A stretch of 30,744 bases of DNA from positions 1 to 30,744 of the forward strand of contig DATLCC010000130.1 in assembly GCA_035526585.1 (NCBI GenBank), written 5' to 3'. Made by a program: the position numbers and the translations under genes. The notes below the pieces were generated by a model that saw only the letters and a program-made list of their open reading frames with translations, was not told the DNA's origin and made no database searches. The DNA comes from JAJPHT01 sp035526585. Its GTDB lineage: Archaea > Thermoplasmatota > SW-10-69-26 > JACQPN01 > JAJPHT01. Below are positions 9,137-16,383 of this stretch, one piece after another (the first letter of the stretch is position 1; the number at the start of each line of letters is the position of its first letter).

Positions 9137-9195
9137 GAACGCGATGCACGCGATGACCTGCCACCACCATCGCGTCCATCGCGTCCATCGCGTTC
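9137..9195. repeat. 9-bp tandem repeats (CATCGCGTC) forming a hairpin
   Basis: Three near-identical units, CATCGCGTC CATCGCGTC CATCGCGTT, run from 9168 to 9194. The left arm, GAACGCGATGCACGCGATG at 9137-9155, is their reverse complement apart from one mismatch and one missing unit. The result is a strong hairpin in the 99-nt convergent gap between the Nudix gene (+) and a lipoprotein gene (-), so it could act as a terminator. The same repeat recurs at 13819-13868. Confidence 0.6.
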
Positions 9196-9214
9196 CGATC
9201 GGCGGCGAGCACGC

Positions 9215-10060
9215 TTACGATATGACGGTGTAACCCGCAGGCGCGGCGCCATGGTAGAACACGGTCGCGTACACGGTGAACGACACCTGCGCCGCCGCCG
9301 ACACGGGCGCGTCGCCCGGCGCGAGCGCGATGCGCGCGCGCATGAGGCCGCCCTCGGGGTAGTACTTCTCCATGATCGGCTGCGGCACTTCGACGCGCGC
9401 GTAGCCGACGCCTGTCGCGTTGCCCAGATCGATGTCCTGCGCGCCGTACCCGACGGTCTCGACGAAGAGCGTCATCTCCTGGGCCGCGGGCGTCGCGCTC
9501 GCATCCCACGAAAGCTCGAGGACGGCGTTGCGCCCCCCGCTCGCGAGCTCGAACTCGAACTCGTCGCGGTGGTTCGGGTCGGCGCTCGCGCAGTCGCGGG
9601 CCTCGCCCGCGACGAGCGCGCTGCAGCTCAGGAACCCTTGCAGCTCGCGCGTCTGGGCGTACGGCTCGACGCTTGGCGCGCGCTCGAGGACGACGTCGAC
9701 CTGGAGCGTCGTGCCGTTCTGCGCCTGCACCGTGACGGAACGTGTGACGAAGCCTACCGCGCTGATGGAGAGCAGATGCTCGCCGGTGGCCAAGCCGTCG
9801 AGGCGGAACGTGCCCGCCGCGTCGGTCGTCGCGCGCAGGGACAGGCGCGGCGCCTCGATGGTCGCGTTCACGACGGGCTCGAGCGCCGCGGTGTGGACGA
9901 TGCCGCCGATGGTCCCGGGCGTGCGGGCGAGCTCGTCGGCGCTCGGACCCGCAAGCTGCTGGAGCGCCTGCGGGACGTTCCCCCCGCCCTCCTTGTCCTT
10001 GCCCACGCACCCCGCGCCGGCCGCGAGGGCCAGGGCAAGGGCAAGGGCGAGGACGCGCAT
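9215..10060 (-). CDS. Lipoprotein with carboxypeptidase-regulatory-like domain
   Basis: The 281-residue product starts MRVLALALALALAAGAGC, a signal peptide with the lipid-attachment Cys at position 18. After an acidic/Gly spacer comes a domain (about residues 51-130) with the pattern GxIxGxV...TTDAAGTFRLDGLATGEHLLSISAVGF, typical of CarboxypepD_reg-like beta-sandwich modules. The rest is a second beta-rich domain with one Cys pair (C-x2-ALVAGEARDC), ending VSFTVYATVFY...APAGYTVIS. That ending resembles the end of the lipoprotein at 17874-18632. The frame is open far upstream, but ATG 10060 puts the signal peptide at the N terminus. It lies 25 nt behind the propeller receptor gene, suggesting one operon. 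Confidence 0.8.
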   Translation of the reverse strand: MRVLALALALALAAGAGCVGKDKEGGGNVPQALQQLAGPSADELARTPGTIGGIVHTAALEPVVNATIEAPRLSLRATTDAAGTFRLDGLATGEHLLSISAVGFVTRSVTVQAQNGTTLQVDVVLERAPSVEPYAQTRELQGFLSCSALVAGEARDCASADPNHRDEFEFELASGGRNAVLELSWDASATPAAQEMTLFVETVGYGAQDIDLGNATGVGYARVEVPQPIMEKYYPEGGLMRARIALAPGDAPVSAAAQVSFTVYATVFYHGAAPAGYTVIS

Positions 10061-10085
10061 CGAGCGCGAGCGGCCGGAGGGGCTC

Positions 10086-12248
10086 TTAAGCGTTGTTGAG
10101 GTCGGAACGACCGCTCGTGAAGTCGTCGAGGATCCCCACGATGGTCTCGCGCTCGGCGGCGCCGATCCCTTCCCCGTCGAGCGCCCCGACGAGGGCGAGG
10201 CGCTCGCTGGGCTGGATGATCGCGTCCTCGAACGCGGCGTCCAGCAGGCGATGATAGCGCATGGAGAGCTGGGCGTCGAAGGGGGCGAAGAGGCGCGTGC
10301 GCAGCACCTTGAGGAGGCGCCCGCTGCGCTGATCCAGGATCTGGAACTGCGAGTCGTCGATCCGACGTCGCGCAAGATCCTCGGGCAGCCGGTCGCGATA
10401 GCTTTTGAGCGCAAGCACCGCGCCGCGCACGTCCTGCACCGAGAGCATGCGGATCTCCTCGACGGCCTGCAGCTCGCGCTCAAGGCGCGCGAGCCTGCGG
10501 CGGTGGCGGCCGACGGTGAAGAGGGCTCCGATCAGCGTGACGAGGATGCCGAGCACGCCGAACGTGAGGTTCTGGTTCTCGGGCGCGAAGGCCTTCTGGA
10601 GCGCCGAGAGCTGAGGAGGCGGGGTGGCGCCCACGTGCACCATCGCCGTCGCCGTGCGCGTGCGACCGTCGGCGAGCAGGGCGACCACGCGGACCTCGCG
10701 ATCGCCGCGCTGCGCGAAGATGTGCGTCGGGGTGTCGCCTGTTGCGACCTCGACCGTACCGTCCCCTTCCCAGCCGATCTCGTAGCCTCGCACGTCGAGA
10801 CCGGGGGGCGGTCGGACGTCGATGCGTATCTCTTCACCAACGGCGGGATATTCCGTCGAGAGCCCGATCTGCGGGCGCTCCCCCGCGGGCGCTGTGCCAA
10901 TGAGGACACGCTGGCCCCGCTCGTCCACGTAGAGCAGCCCCTGCGCGCCGACCGGCACGATGTGCCCATCGTAGCTGGATCGGTCCTCTTCCGAGACCGT
11001 GACCGGCAGCTGGAGCCTCGCCCGCGTGTGGCCGGTCTCGGTATCGATGGACACAAGATGCACGGTCGAGTCGGAGGAGCGCTGCAGCGCAGCAAGGATA
11101 TCGCCACTCTGGACGCGGATGCTGTCGACCACGTTGTAGTCGAGCCCCTCCGACCACGACCACCTCTGCTCGAGCGTCGCGGAGTCGAACGCGGTGAAGC
11201 TCGTGCCGAGCGCCGCGACGATGGTGTCGTCGCGCCAATGTCCCTTGGGGATGAACGTCGCGAACGTGTTCGGCGAGGTGGCCTCGATGGCGTGCCGCGC
11301 GACCGGCTGCGCCACCTCCGGATTGATGATCACGATCTCGTTCCCCAGCGCGGCCGCGGCGAGGGGCCCTTGCGCCACCGCATACTGCGATGCGCCACGC
11401 GTCCGTTCGTAGGCCCCCGGACCCACCTGCGTGGGGCTGCCGCTCACAGCGTGCTCCTTTCCGACGACGTTCCCTTCCCGGTCCGCCCATGCGAGCACGC
11501 CCTCCTCGCAGACGCCGGCGCAGTCGAAGTATCCGCTCACGACGATGCCGGTCGTCGTGAGGGCGATCCCATGGTAGGACTCGTAGCCGTTCTGGCCCGG
11601 CTGAGGAATGCCCGGATCGACAGGAAGGAGCGCAGGCGCCGTAGGGATGCGTTGGACCCAACGGACGTCGCCCGTGTCGAGGTCGATGCTGACGAGCCGC
11701 GCTGGTCGCGTCGTGCAGCAACCCATCACAGGGAGTACGACCTCACGCGTCGTCGGGTCCAGAGCGGCGGAGAAGCAGTAATGGCCGATCTCTTCGGGGC
11801 CCGTCCCGAACGCGCTCGCGGGGACGAGCGACCAACGTTGCTCGCCCGTCGTCGCCTCGATCGCCTCGAGGACGGCCGCCGTCGAGGGCGCATTGTGGCA
11901 GACGAGCGCGGCGTTCGTCGGCGCGTCGTAGCCGACGAGGTTCGCGGAGCACATGCCGTTGCCGTGCCCGATGCGCTCGGTGGCGATCGGCGTCTCGAAA
12001 AGCGCAAGCTCGCACCCGCCATCCGTGTGGAGGAAGGCGATCGTCCCGTCTCGCGCGGGCAGCATGCCAGGTCCCCAGAAAGCGCCGGGGCTTCCGGGCA
12101 GGGGCTGGCTTGAAAGGACGTCGAGCGCGCCGCCGGGCACGATCGCAGGCTCGTCACGCGCGGCGTTGCCCCCGACCTGGGACCACGCCAGGACACCAGG
12201 GGCGAGCAGCAGCGCGATCAGCACCAAGGCTGCGCCTCTCCTCTCCAC
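10086..12248 (-). CDS. Membrane-anchored PQQ-type beta-propeller with PKD-like domain and cytoplasmic tail
   Basis: 720 residues. A signal peptide (1-21, ending VLAWS) is followed by an extracellular beta-propeller (about 30-440). Its repeats show the PQQ-like pattern: ATTGEQRWSLV, DLDTGDVRWVQ, DSATLEQRWSW, DTETGHTRARL. Several Cys pairs occur in the propeller. A PKD-like domain follows (about 475-545), then one transmembrane span (about 557-577) and a basic stop-transfer RHRRRLARL. The last 140 residues are a helical cytoplasmic tail with heptad-like Leu spacing. The order suggests a sensor or adhesin that passes a signal inward, but no catalytic domain is visible. It is flanked by proS (30 nt upstream) and the lipoprotein gene (25 nt downstream) on the same strand. 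Confidence 0.82.
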   Translation of the reverse strand: MERRGAALVLIALLLAPGVLAWSQVGGNAARDEPAIVPGGALDVLSSQPLPGSPGAFWGPGMLPARDGTIAFLHTDGGCELALFETPIATERIGHGNGMCSANLVGYDAPTNAALVCHNAPSTAAVLEAIEATTGEQRWSLVPASAFGTGPEEIGHYCFSAALDPTTREVVLPVMGCCTTRPARLVSIDLDTGDVRWVQRIPTAPALLPVDPGIPQPGQNGYESYHGIALTTTGIVVSGYFDCAGVCEEGVLAWADREGNVVGKEHAVSGSPTQVGPGAYERTRGASQYAVAQGPLAAAALGNEIVIINPEVAQPVARHAIEATSPNTFATFIPKGHWRDDTIVAALGTSFTAFDSATLEQRWSWSEGLDYNVVDSIRVQSGDILAALQRSSDSTVHLVSIDTETGHTRARLQLPVTVSEEDRSSYDGHIVPVGAQGLLYVDERGQRVLIGTAPAGERPQIGLSTEYPAVGEEIRIDVRPPPGLDVRGYEIGWEGDGTVEVATGDTPTHIFAQRGDREVRVVALLADGRTRTATAMVHVGATPPPQLSALQKAFAPENQNLTFGVLGILVTLIGALFTVGRHRRRLARLERELQAVEEIRMLSVQDVRGAVLALKSYRDRLPEDLARRRIDDSQFQILDQRSGRLLKVLRTRLFAPFDAQLSMRYHRLLDAAFEDAIIQPSERLALVGALDGEGIGAAERETIVGILDDFTSGRSDLNNA

Positions 12249-12278
12249 GCGCCGAAAGGGGGACGACGGTTCTTGAAC

Positions 12279-13748
12279 CTAGTACGTCTTCGCCACGTGG
12301 ATCGGAGTGTGCGTCGCCTTGCCGCACGCGGCGCAAACGCCTTCGAACCCTTTGCCCGGGAGCGCCAGACGTTGCTTGGTGTCCTCGCGGAAGCTGTCTC
12401 CGAAGGCGACGTCGAGCGGCACGCCGAGCACGGTCTTCTCGGTGACGCGCTGGATGGTCTGGCCGCACTCGTCGCTCCCGCACCAGCCGACGCGCGCGAT
12501 GCCGTGGAAGCCTTTGACCTCCTCGGCGGTCTTGAGGTCCTTCACGTTCGCGGTGAGGATGTCCCACGCGCGCTGCGTGAGGCCGCTCTGGTAGAGGTCG
12601 AGCGCCTCACCGAGCGCCTTGTCCGCGGTCGCGAGGTCGACGACGCGCTTGTCGCCGTTGTCGCGGCGGACCAGCACGCACTGCTGCTTCTCCAGGTCGC
12701 GCGGGCCAAGCTGGATCTGCACGGGCGCGCCGCGCATCTCCCAGTCGTTGAACTTGAAGCCGGCCGTCTCGTCGCGCGTGTCCACGTGCACGCGGTAGCC
12801 CGCGCGCTCGAGCTTCGAGGCGAGCTCGCGCGCCGCCTCGACCACGCCGGCCTCCTTGCCCTTGAAGAGGATGGGGACGATGATCGCCTGGTAGGGCGCC
12901 ACTGCCGGCGGCAGCATGAGGCCCTTGTCGTCGCCGTGGACCGCCACGACGGCGCCCAGCAGGCGCTCGCTCATGCCGTACGTCGTCTGGTGCGCGTGCA
13001 CGTGGCCGCCGGCCGCCGCCTCATACTTGATATCATACGGCTTCGCGAAGTTATCTCTGTAATGGTGGAACGTCGCCACCTGCAGGGTCTTCAATTCAGG
13101 AAGCATGGCGTCGGCAGCCACCGAGTAGTGCGCGCCGGGGAACTTGTCCCAGTCGGGGCGCTTGGAGAGCACGTAGGGCAGGCAGAGCTTCTCCGCCATG
13201 TGCGCCCAGACCTCCACGTCCTGGTGGATCTGGCGCTCCGCATCCTCGTAATCCTTGTGCGCCGTGTGCGCCTCGAAGAAGTGGATCTCGCGCACGCGGA
13301 TGAACGAGCGCGTCTGCTTCGTCTCGTAGCGGAAGACAGAGACGACCTGGTAGACCTTGAGGGGGAGGTCCTTGTGGCTGCGCACCCACAGCGAGAACAT
13401 CGGATACATCGCGGTCTCGGAGGTCGGGCGGACCACGAGAGGGATGTCGAGGTCGTTCTCGCCCCCCTTCGTGACCCAGTAAACCTCGCCGCCGAACCCC
13501 TTGATCTGCTCGGCCTCCTTGTTGAACTCGCTCTGCGGGATGAAGAGCGGGAACTGGACCTCCTGGTGGTCCGTGCGCCGCATCTCCTCGTGGATGTAGC
13601 GATCGATCGCGCGCATGACGCTGAGGCCGTACGGGCGCCACACGTCCATCCCCTTGATGGGGTAGCGCTTGTCGATGAGGTCGGCCTTCTCGATGATGTC
13701 GTTGTACCACTCCGAGAAGTTGTCCTGCTTTTTTCCCACAGACGCCAC
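12279..13748 (-). CDS. proS: Prolyl-tRNA synthetase, archaeal/eukaryotic type
   Basis: 489 residues, matching the archaeal-type ProRS length. The enzyme charges tRNA-Pro with proline in the cytoplasm. Visible: class II motif 2 (VFRYETKQTRSFIRVREIHF, about 137-157), motif 3 (MSERLLGAVVAVHGDDKG, about 258-276), an anticodon-binding domain (about 285-390), and the family's C-terminal zinc domain with WCGSDECG near 420 and CAACG near 476. The final residues KTY match the conserved C-terminal Tyr of this class. GTG at 13748 was chosen because a TATA box (minus sense TTTTATA) lies 26-32 nt upstream. The N-terminal sequence FSEWYNDIIEKADLID is typical. It shares its promoter region with the divergent gene at 13820. 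Confidence 0.97.
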   Translation of the reverse strand: MASVGKKQDNFSEWYNDIIEKADLIDKRYPIKGMDVWRPYGLSVMRAIDRYIHEEMRRTDHQEVQFPLFIPQSEFNKEAEQIKGFGGEVYWVTKGGENDLDIPLVVRPTSETAMYPMFSLWVRSHKDLPLKVYQVVSVFRYETKQTRSFIRVREIHFFEAHTAHKDYEDAERQIHQDVEVWAHMAEKLCLPYVLSKRPDWDKFPGAHYSVAADAMLPELKTLQVATFHHYRDNFAKPYDIKYEAAAGGHVHAHQTTYGMSERLLGAVVAVHGDDKGLMLPPAVAPYQAIIVPILFKGKEAGVVEAARELASKLERAGYRVHVDTRDETAGFKFNDWEMRGAPVQIQLGPRDLEKQQCVLVRRDNGDKRVVDLATADKALGEALDLYQSGLTQRAWDILTANVKDLKTAEEVKGFHGIARVGWCGSDECGQTIQRVTEKTVLGVPLDVAFGDSFREDTKQRLALPGKGFEGVCAACGKATHTPIHVAKTY

Positions 13749-13766
13749 GCTCGCGCCGGCAGCCCC

Positions 13767-13785
13767 GTCTCGGTATAAAAGAGAC
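13767..13785. promoter_or_regulatory. Shared TATA box between proS and the divergent SRPBCC-like gene
   Basis: GGTATAAAA (13772-13780) is framed by the inverted repeat GTCTC (13767-13771) / GAGAC (13781-13785). Read on the minus strand it places a TATA box 26-32 nt before the proS GTG. On the plus strand it would give a start site near 13800. The symmetric frame may be a regulator or TFB-response site; that part is inference. Confidence 0.55.
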
Positions 13786-13818
13786 CGGCCGACGCGTGAG
13801 AAAGAGCGCGACAGACGG

Positions 13819-13868
13819 GATGAACGCGAGAGACGCGCCGACCCTCCATCGCGTCCATCGCGTCCATG
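13819..13868. repeat. Second copy of the CATCGCGTC repeat hairpin
   Basis: CCATCGCGTCCATCGCGTCC at 13846-13865 repeats the 9-bp unit of 9168-9194. A partial inverse, GATGAACGCGAGAGACGCG at 13819-13837, could pair with it. It overlaps the proposed N-terminal codons of the SRPBCC-like gene, which casts doubt on the ATG at 13820. Confidence 0.5.
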
Positions 13869-14377
13869 CGGAAGGAGGCGGCGCCGTAGCCTACAAGCGC
13901 TTCGACCCGATCGAAGGTACGATGAACATCCGCGTCGAGCACGACAGCCCCGTCCCGCCAGCGAAAGTGCAGGAGTACTTCTTCGACCTGCGCGAGGACG
14001 ACCACCAACGCGGGAACCACGCCCACATCCTCGGCGCGAGACCGGGCGACTACCGCAAGATCCTCTCGCACAACGCGACCGAAGTGCGCGCCGAGGACGG
14101 CTACCGCGGCGGGAAGAACAAGGTCGCCTTCGTGCTACGCAAAAGCGGCACGAACGCCATCGACTACGACGTCACCGGCGCCTGGTATGATAGCAAGGGC
14201 CGCCTCCAAGCGGACCCGAACGGCCCCGGCTCGCACATCACCTTCGCGAGCGGGGCCACGTGGAAGGTCTTCCTCCCGAAGCTCCTCATGGGCCGCATGC
14301 TCCAGGGCATCATCACGAAGGACATGCAGGAGCACCTGCGGCTCATGGACGAAGACTGGGCCAAGCACCCGTGGTGA
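13820..14377 (+). CDS. SRPBCC-like (START/polyketide-cyclase fold) protein
   Basis: The recognisable domain begins near the Met at 13922 (MNIRVEHDSPVPPAKVQEYF). It has the SRPBCC pattern: a first strand, then helices with VPPAKVQEYFFDLREDD, several beta-strands, and a long C-terminal helix ending near DEDWAKHPW. This fold binds hydrophobic ligands; no ligand can be named. The start is uncertain. ATG 13820 (185 aa) lies inside a repeat found elsewhere in non-coding DNA. ATG 13922 (151 aa) would discard the coding-like segment AYKRFDPIEGT. A GGAGG at 13873-13877 sits seven bases before a GTA codon, where an ancestral start may have been. The gene runs convergently into the TrmJ-like gene with only 6 nt between stops. 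Confidence 0.65.
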   Translation: MNARDAPTLHRVHRVHAEGGGAVAYKRFDPIEGTMNIRVEHDSPVPPAKVQEYFFDLREDDHQRGNHAHILGARPGDYRKILSHNATEVRAEDGYRGGKNKVAFVLRKSGTNAIDYDVTGAWYDSKGRLQADPNGPGSHITFASGATWKVFLPKLLMGRMLQGIITKDMQEHLRLMDEDWAKHPW

Positions 14378-14383
14378 GCCGCG

Positions 14384-15214
14384 TCACTCGGGGCGCTCGT
14401 CGTCCGCGCCCTCTTCGTCGGGCTCGGGCACCGGCGGCCCGTTCGCCACGGCGGGCGGCGGCCACGCCCCCAGCCGCTTCATCGCGCGCGAGAGCGTGCC
14501 CATGAGGCGGTGGTACTCCCAGGCCGTGAGACCGGCGCGCCCGATGACGCGGCGCCACATCATGTCCGCCTGCTCGATGCGGTGCGGCTTGAAGCCCAGG
14601 TTCCCGTTCAGGTGCGACCAGCTCGAGTAGAGGATCTCGCGCTCGAGCGGCGAAGCCATCGACACGAACGGCATCCGCGGGCGGCTCTCGCGCATGAGCT
14701 CGTAGAGCGCGACCGTCACCGCATGGCTGAGGTTCATGCTGCGATAGTGCGGGCTCGTCGGGATCGTGCACAGGATGTCGCAGAGCTCGACATCCTCGTT
14801 CGAGAGACCGAAGTCCTCGCGACCGAACACGAGACCGATCCGGCCGCCGATGCCATCCAACCTGCGCGCCACGACCTCGAGCGACTCCGACATGCGCCGA
14901 TGCGCCTTGTCCAACGTGCTGATGCGCGCCGCGAAACCCACGAGGAGATCGAAGTGAGGCTTCGCGTCCGCGAGCGAGGCGAAGTGGCGCGCGTGGTCGA
15001 GCACGCCTTGCGCATGGACCGCGCGCTGGCGCATGTCCTCGTCCACGGGCGATGCGTTCACGAGGACAAGCTCGCCCACGCCGAAGTTCAGCATCGAGCG
15101 CGCCGTATGGCCCACGTTGTCGCGGTACTGCGGCTCCACCAGGAAGACGCTGAAACGCGACTCGGGCAGCGGCGCGCCGCGGGGCGGGTTCGTGGACTCC
15201 GAGCGGATGTCCAC
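14384..15214 (-). CDS. SpoU/TrmH-family RNA 2'-O-methyltransferase, TrmJ-like
   Basis: 276 residues. SPOUT enzymes of the TrmJ group methylate ribose 2'-OH of tRNA, often at position 32, using SAM bound in a trefoil knot. Signatures: an N-terminal strand FSVFLVEPQYRDNVGHTARS carrying the conserved Asn and Arg, then LVFGREDFGLSNEDVELCD (about 127-146) and IPTSPHYRSMNLSHAV (about 151-166), which are motifs 2 and 3 of the knot. A helical C-terminal extension (about 190-245) and an acidic Pro-rich tail follow. The start is GTG 15214, four nt after the stop of the small membrane protein gene, so the two are probably translated from one mRNA. The exact target nucleotide is unknown. Confidence 0.88.
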   Translation of the reverse strand: MDIRSESTNPPRGAPLPESRFSVFLVEPQYRDNVGHTARSMLNFGVGELVLVNASPVDEDMRQRAVHAQGVLDHARHFASLADAKPHFDLLVGFAARISTLDKAHRRMSESLEVVARRLDGIGGRIGLVFGREDFGLSNEDVELCDILCTIPTSPHYRSMNLSHAVTVALYELMRESRPRMPFVSMASPLEREILYSSWSHLNGNLGFKPHRIEQADMMWRRVIGRAGLTAWEYHRLMGTLSRAMKRLGAWPPPAVANGPPVPEPDEEGADDERPE

Positions 15215-15218
15215 TGTC

Positions 15219-15611
15219 TCACGCCGAGCGGCGGGAGACGAACTCGGACTCCTTCTCCTTCATGCGCTGCTTGTACCCGTCGGGCAAGCGCTTGAGAAGG
15301 TCCTCGATGTCGCTGCGGCGCGACACGAACTCGCTCTTCTTGGGCGTGTCGAGCATGCGCTCGAAGCGGCGGCGCAGCACGAGCTGCTCTCCCACCCAGA
15401 AGGCTCCCCAGATGAGGAGGATCGGCGCGACGATGAACAGGATCAGGTTGTAGTCCCCTTCGGGGCGCGCGACCAGGTTCCCGTACCAGTCGAGCCAGGA
15501 AGGCGTGGACTTCGCATACTTGTACGTGAACGCGATGATCGAGCCGATGAGGCCGACGATGCCGAGAACGAACCCGAGTTCGAGCATGTGGTTCTTGGTC
15601 CACCGCGCCAT
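15219..15611 (-). CDS. Small two-TM membrane protein with a duplicated SEFVSRRS motif
   Basis: 130 residues with transmembrane spans at about 9-30 and 54-77, the second followed by a basic stretch LRRRFERML. The cytoplasmic tail carries KKSEFVSRRSD, then a basic amphipathic segment (IEDLLKRLPDGYKQRMKEK), then ESEFVSRRSA at the very end. The two SEFVSRRS octamers are 26 residues apart and use different codons, so they are not a recent DNA duplication. No family was recognised. It sits 4 nt before the TrmJ-like gene, so both are probably in one operon. The ATG at 15611 follows the large palindrome at 15675-15777 on the upstream side. Confidence 0.75.
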   Translation of the reverse strand: MARWTKNHMLELGFVLGIVGLIGSIIAFTYKYAKSTPSWLDWYGNLVARPEGDYNLILFIVAPILLIWGAFWVGEQLVLRRRFERMLDTPKKSEFVSRRSDIEDLLKRLPDGYKQRMKEKESEFVSRRSA

Positions 15612-15674
15612 GGTATCGGGCCGGTGAGTCGAACTGCCTCAGATAAACGTATGCTCCGCCGGCTCCGCCGGCTT

Positions 15675-15777
15675 CGAGGGCACGGGCAAGGTCGAGGACG
15701 AAGGGCGAGGATGAGGGCGAGGGCGCGCGCTTCGACCTCGCCCTCGCCCTCCGTTCTCGACCATGCCCTTGCCCTCG
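15675..15777. repeat. Large imperfect palindrome between divergent genes
   Basis: Two arms of about 50 nt are near-perfect reverse complements. The left arm begins CGAGGGCACGGGCAAGGTCG at 15675; the complement of the right end (15777 backwards) begins CGAGGGCAAGGGCATGGTCG. The arms stay aligned to the centre near 15730, with a few substitutions. It fills the divergent gap between the small membrane protein (-) and the 15836 gene (+). A tandem GCTCCGCCG duplication sits just to its left (15655-15672). No coding potential was seen. The function is unknown; a cruciform or an upstream silencer is conceivable. Confidence 0.65.
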
Positions 15778-15835
15778 TTTCCAAATCGCGTCCTTGATAA
15801 GCCCCCGCCGCACATTCGCACCTCGGGATGCACCA

Positions 15836-16159
15836 ATGACCCTCACGCTGGAAGAGCTCTGGGTGAAGGCGGCCGTCGAGCACCGCCTCATCCACATCTC
15901 CTACAAGAACCCCGAGACGCGGCTCGTCTACAACAAACGCGACATCCGCCCCGACCTCGTCACCGCCGACCAAGCCGGCAGCGCCACCCTCTGGGGCCTC
16001 CTGCACCACAACCCGTTCGTCGGACTGAAGGCCTTCTCGCCCAAGTTCTTCGAAGGCGCGAAGCTCACGAACGAGACGTTCAAGCCCGCCCCCGGCAGCC
16101 GCTGGCAGGAGCTCGTGCCCATCTACCAAGAGCTCGGGCTCGCCGAGAAGCAAGCCTGA
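15836..16159 (+). CDS. Small protein, possibly WYL-like
   Basis: 107 residues. ATG 15836 (MTLTLEELW) was preferred over an in-frame start at 15794, because the AT-rich TTGATAAG at 15793-15800 looks like its TATA box. The segment from about residue 12 on (AVEHRLIHISYKNPETRLVY...RDIRPDLV...LWGLL) has the strand order of a WYL-type ligand or nucleotide-sensing fold: a helix, ISY strand, basic RxIxP turn, then a further strand and F-rich end. The similarity is by eye and weak, and there is no DNA-binding domain. It faces the PDZ site-2 protease convergently across a hairpin-filled gap. Confidence 0.6.
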   Translation: MTLTLEELWVKAAVEHRLIHISYKNPETRLVYNKRDIRPDLVTADQAGSATLWGLLHHNPFVGLKAFSPKFFEGAKLTNETFKPAPGSRWQELVPIYQELGLAEKQA

Positions 16160-16287
16160 CGTCGGCGACTTTTCTTGGCCGCCGCCTCCCTCCGGGGCGG
16201 ACGATCCTTTCCTTCGGTGCCTCGTCCCACCGAGGGCCCTCCCCCAGACGCACGCGCAGCGCGGCGAGCGAAGCGAAGCCGTCAGTC

Positions 16288-16341
16288 CTGGTGGTTTTTT
16301 CTCAGGCGCGGCCGCAGCCGCGCCGAAGAAAAAACCACCAG
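16288..16341. terminator. Bidirectional hairpin with T6 on both strands
   Basis: The 222-nt convergent gap 16160-16381 holds no gene but a chain of hairpins. The strongest has 15-nt outer arms CTGGTGGTTTTTTCT (16288-16302) and AGAAAAAACCACCAG (16327-16341), plus perfect 8-bp inner arms GGCGCGGC / GCCGCGCC around a CGCA loop. It puts TTTTTT on each strand, fitting archaeal termination for both the 15836 gene (+) and the site-2 protease (-). Smaller GC hairpins precede it near 16185-16235. Confidence 0.7.
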
Positions 16342-16349
16342 TCCATCGG

Positions 16350-16383
16350 GAACAAAGCGAGGCCGAAGGGCCGAGCTTTGTTC
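16350..16383. terminator. Second hairpin at the site-2 protease stop codon
   Basis: Arms GAACAAAGC (16350-16358) and GCTTTGTTC (16375-16383) enclose GGCC-GAAG-GGCC. The right arm overlaps the protease stop codon (16382-16384). It probably acts with the preceding hairpin in termination. Confidence 0.5.
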
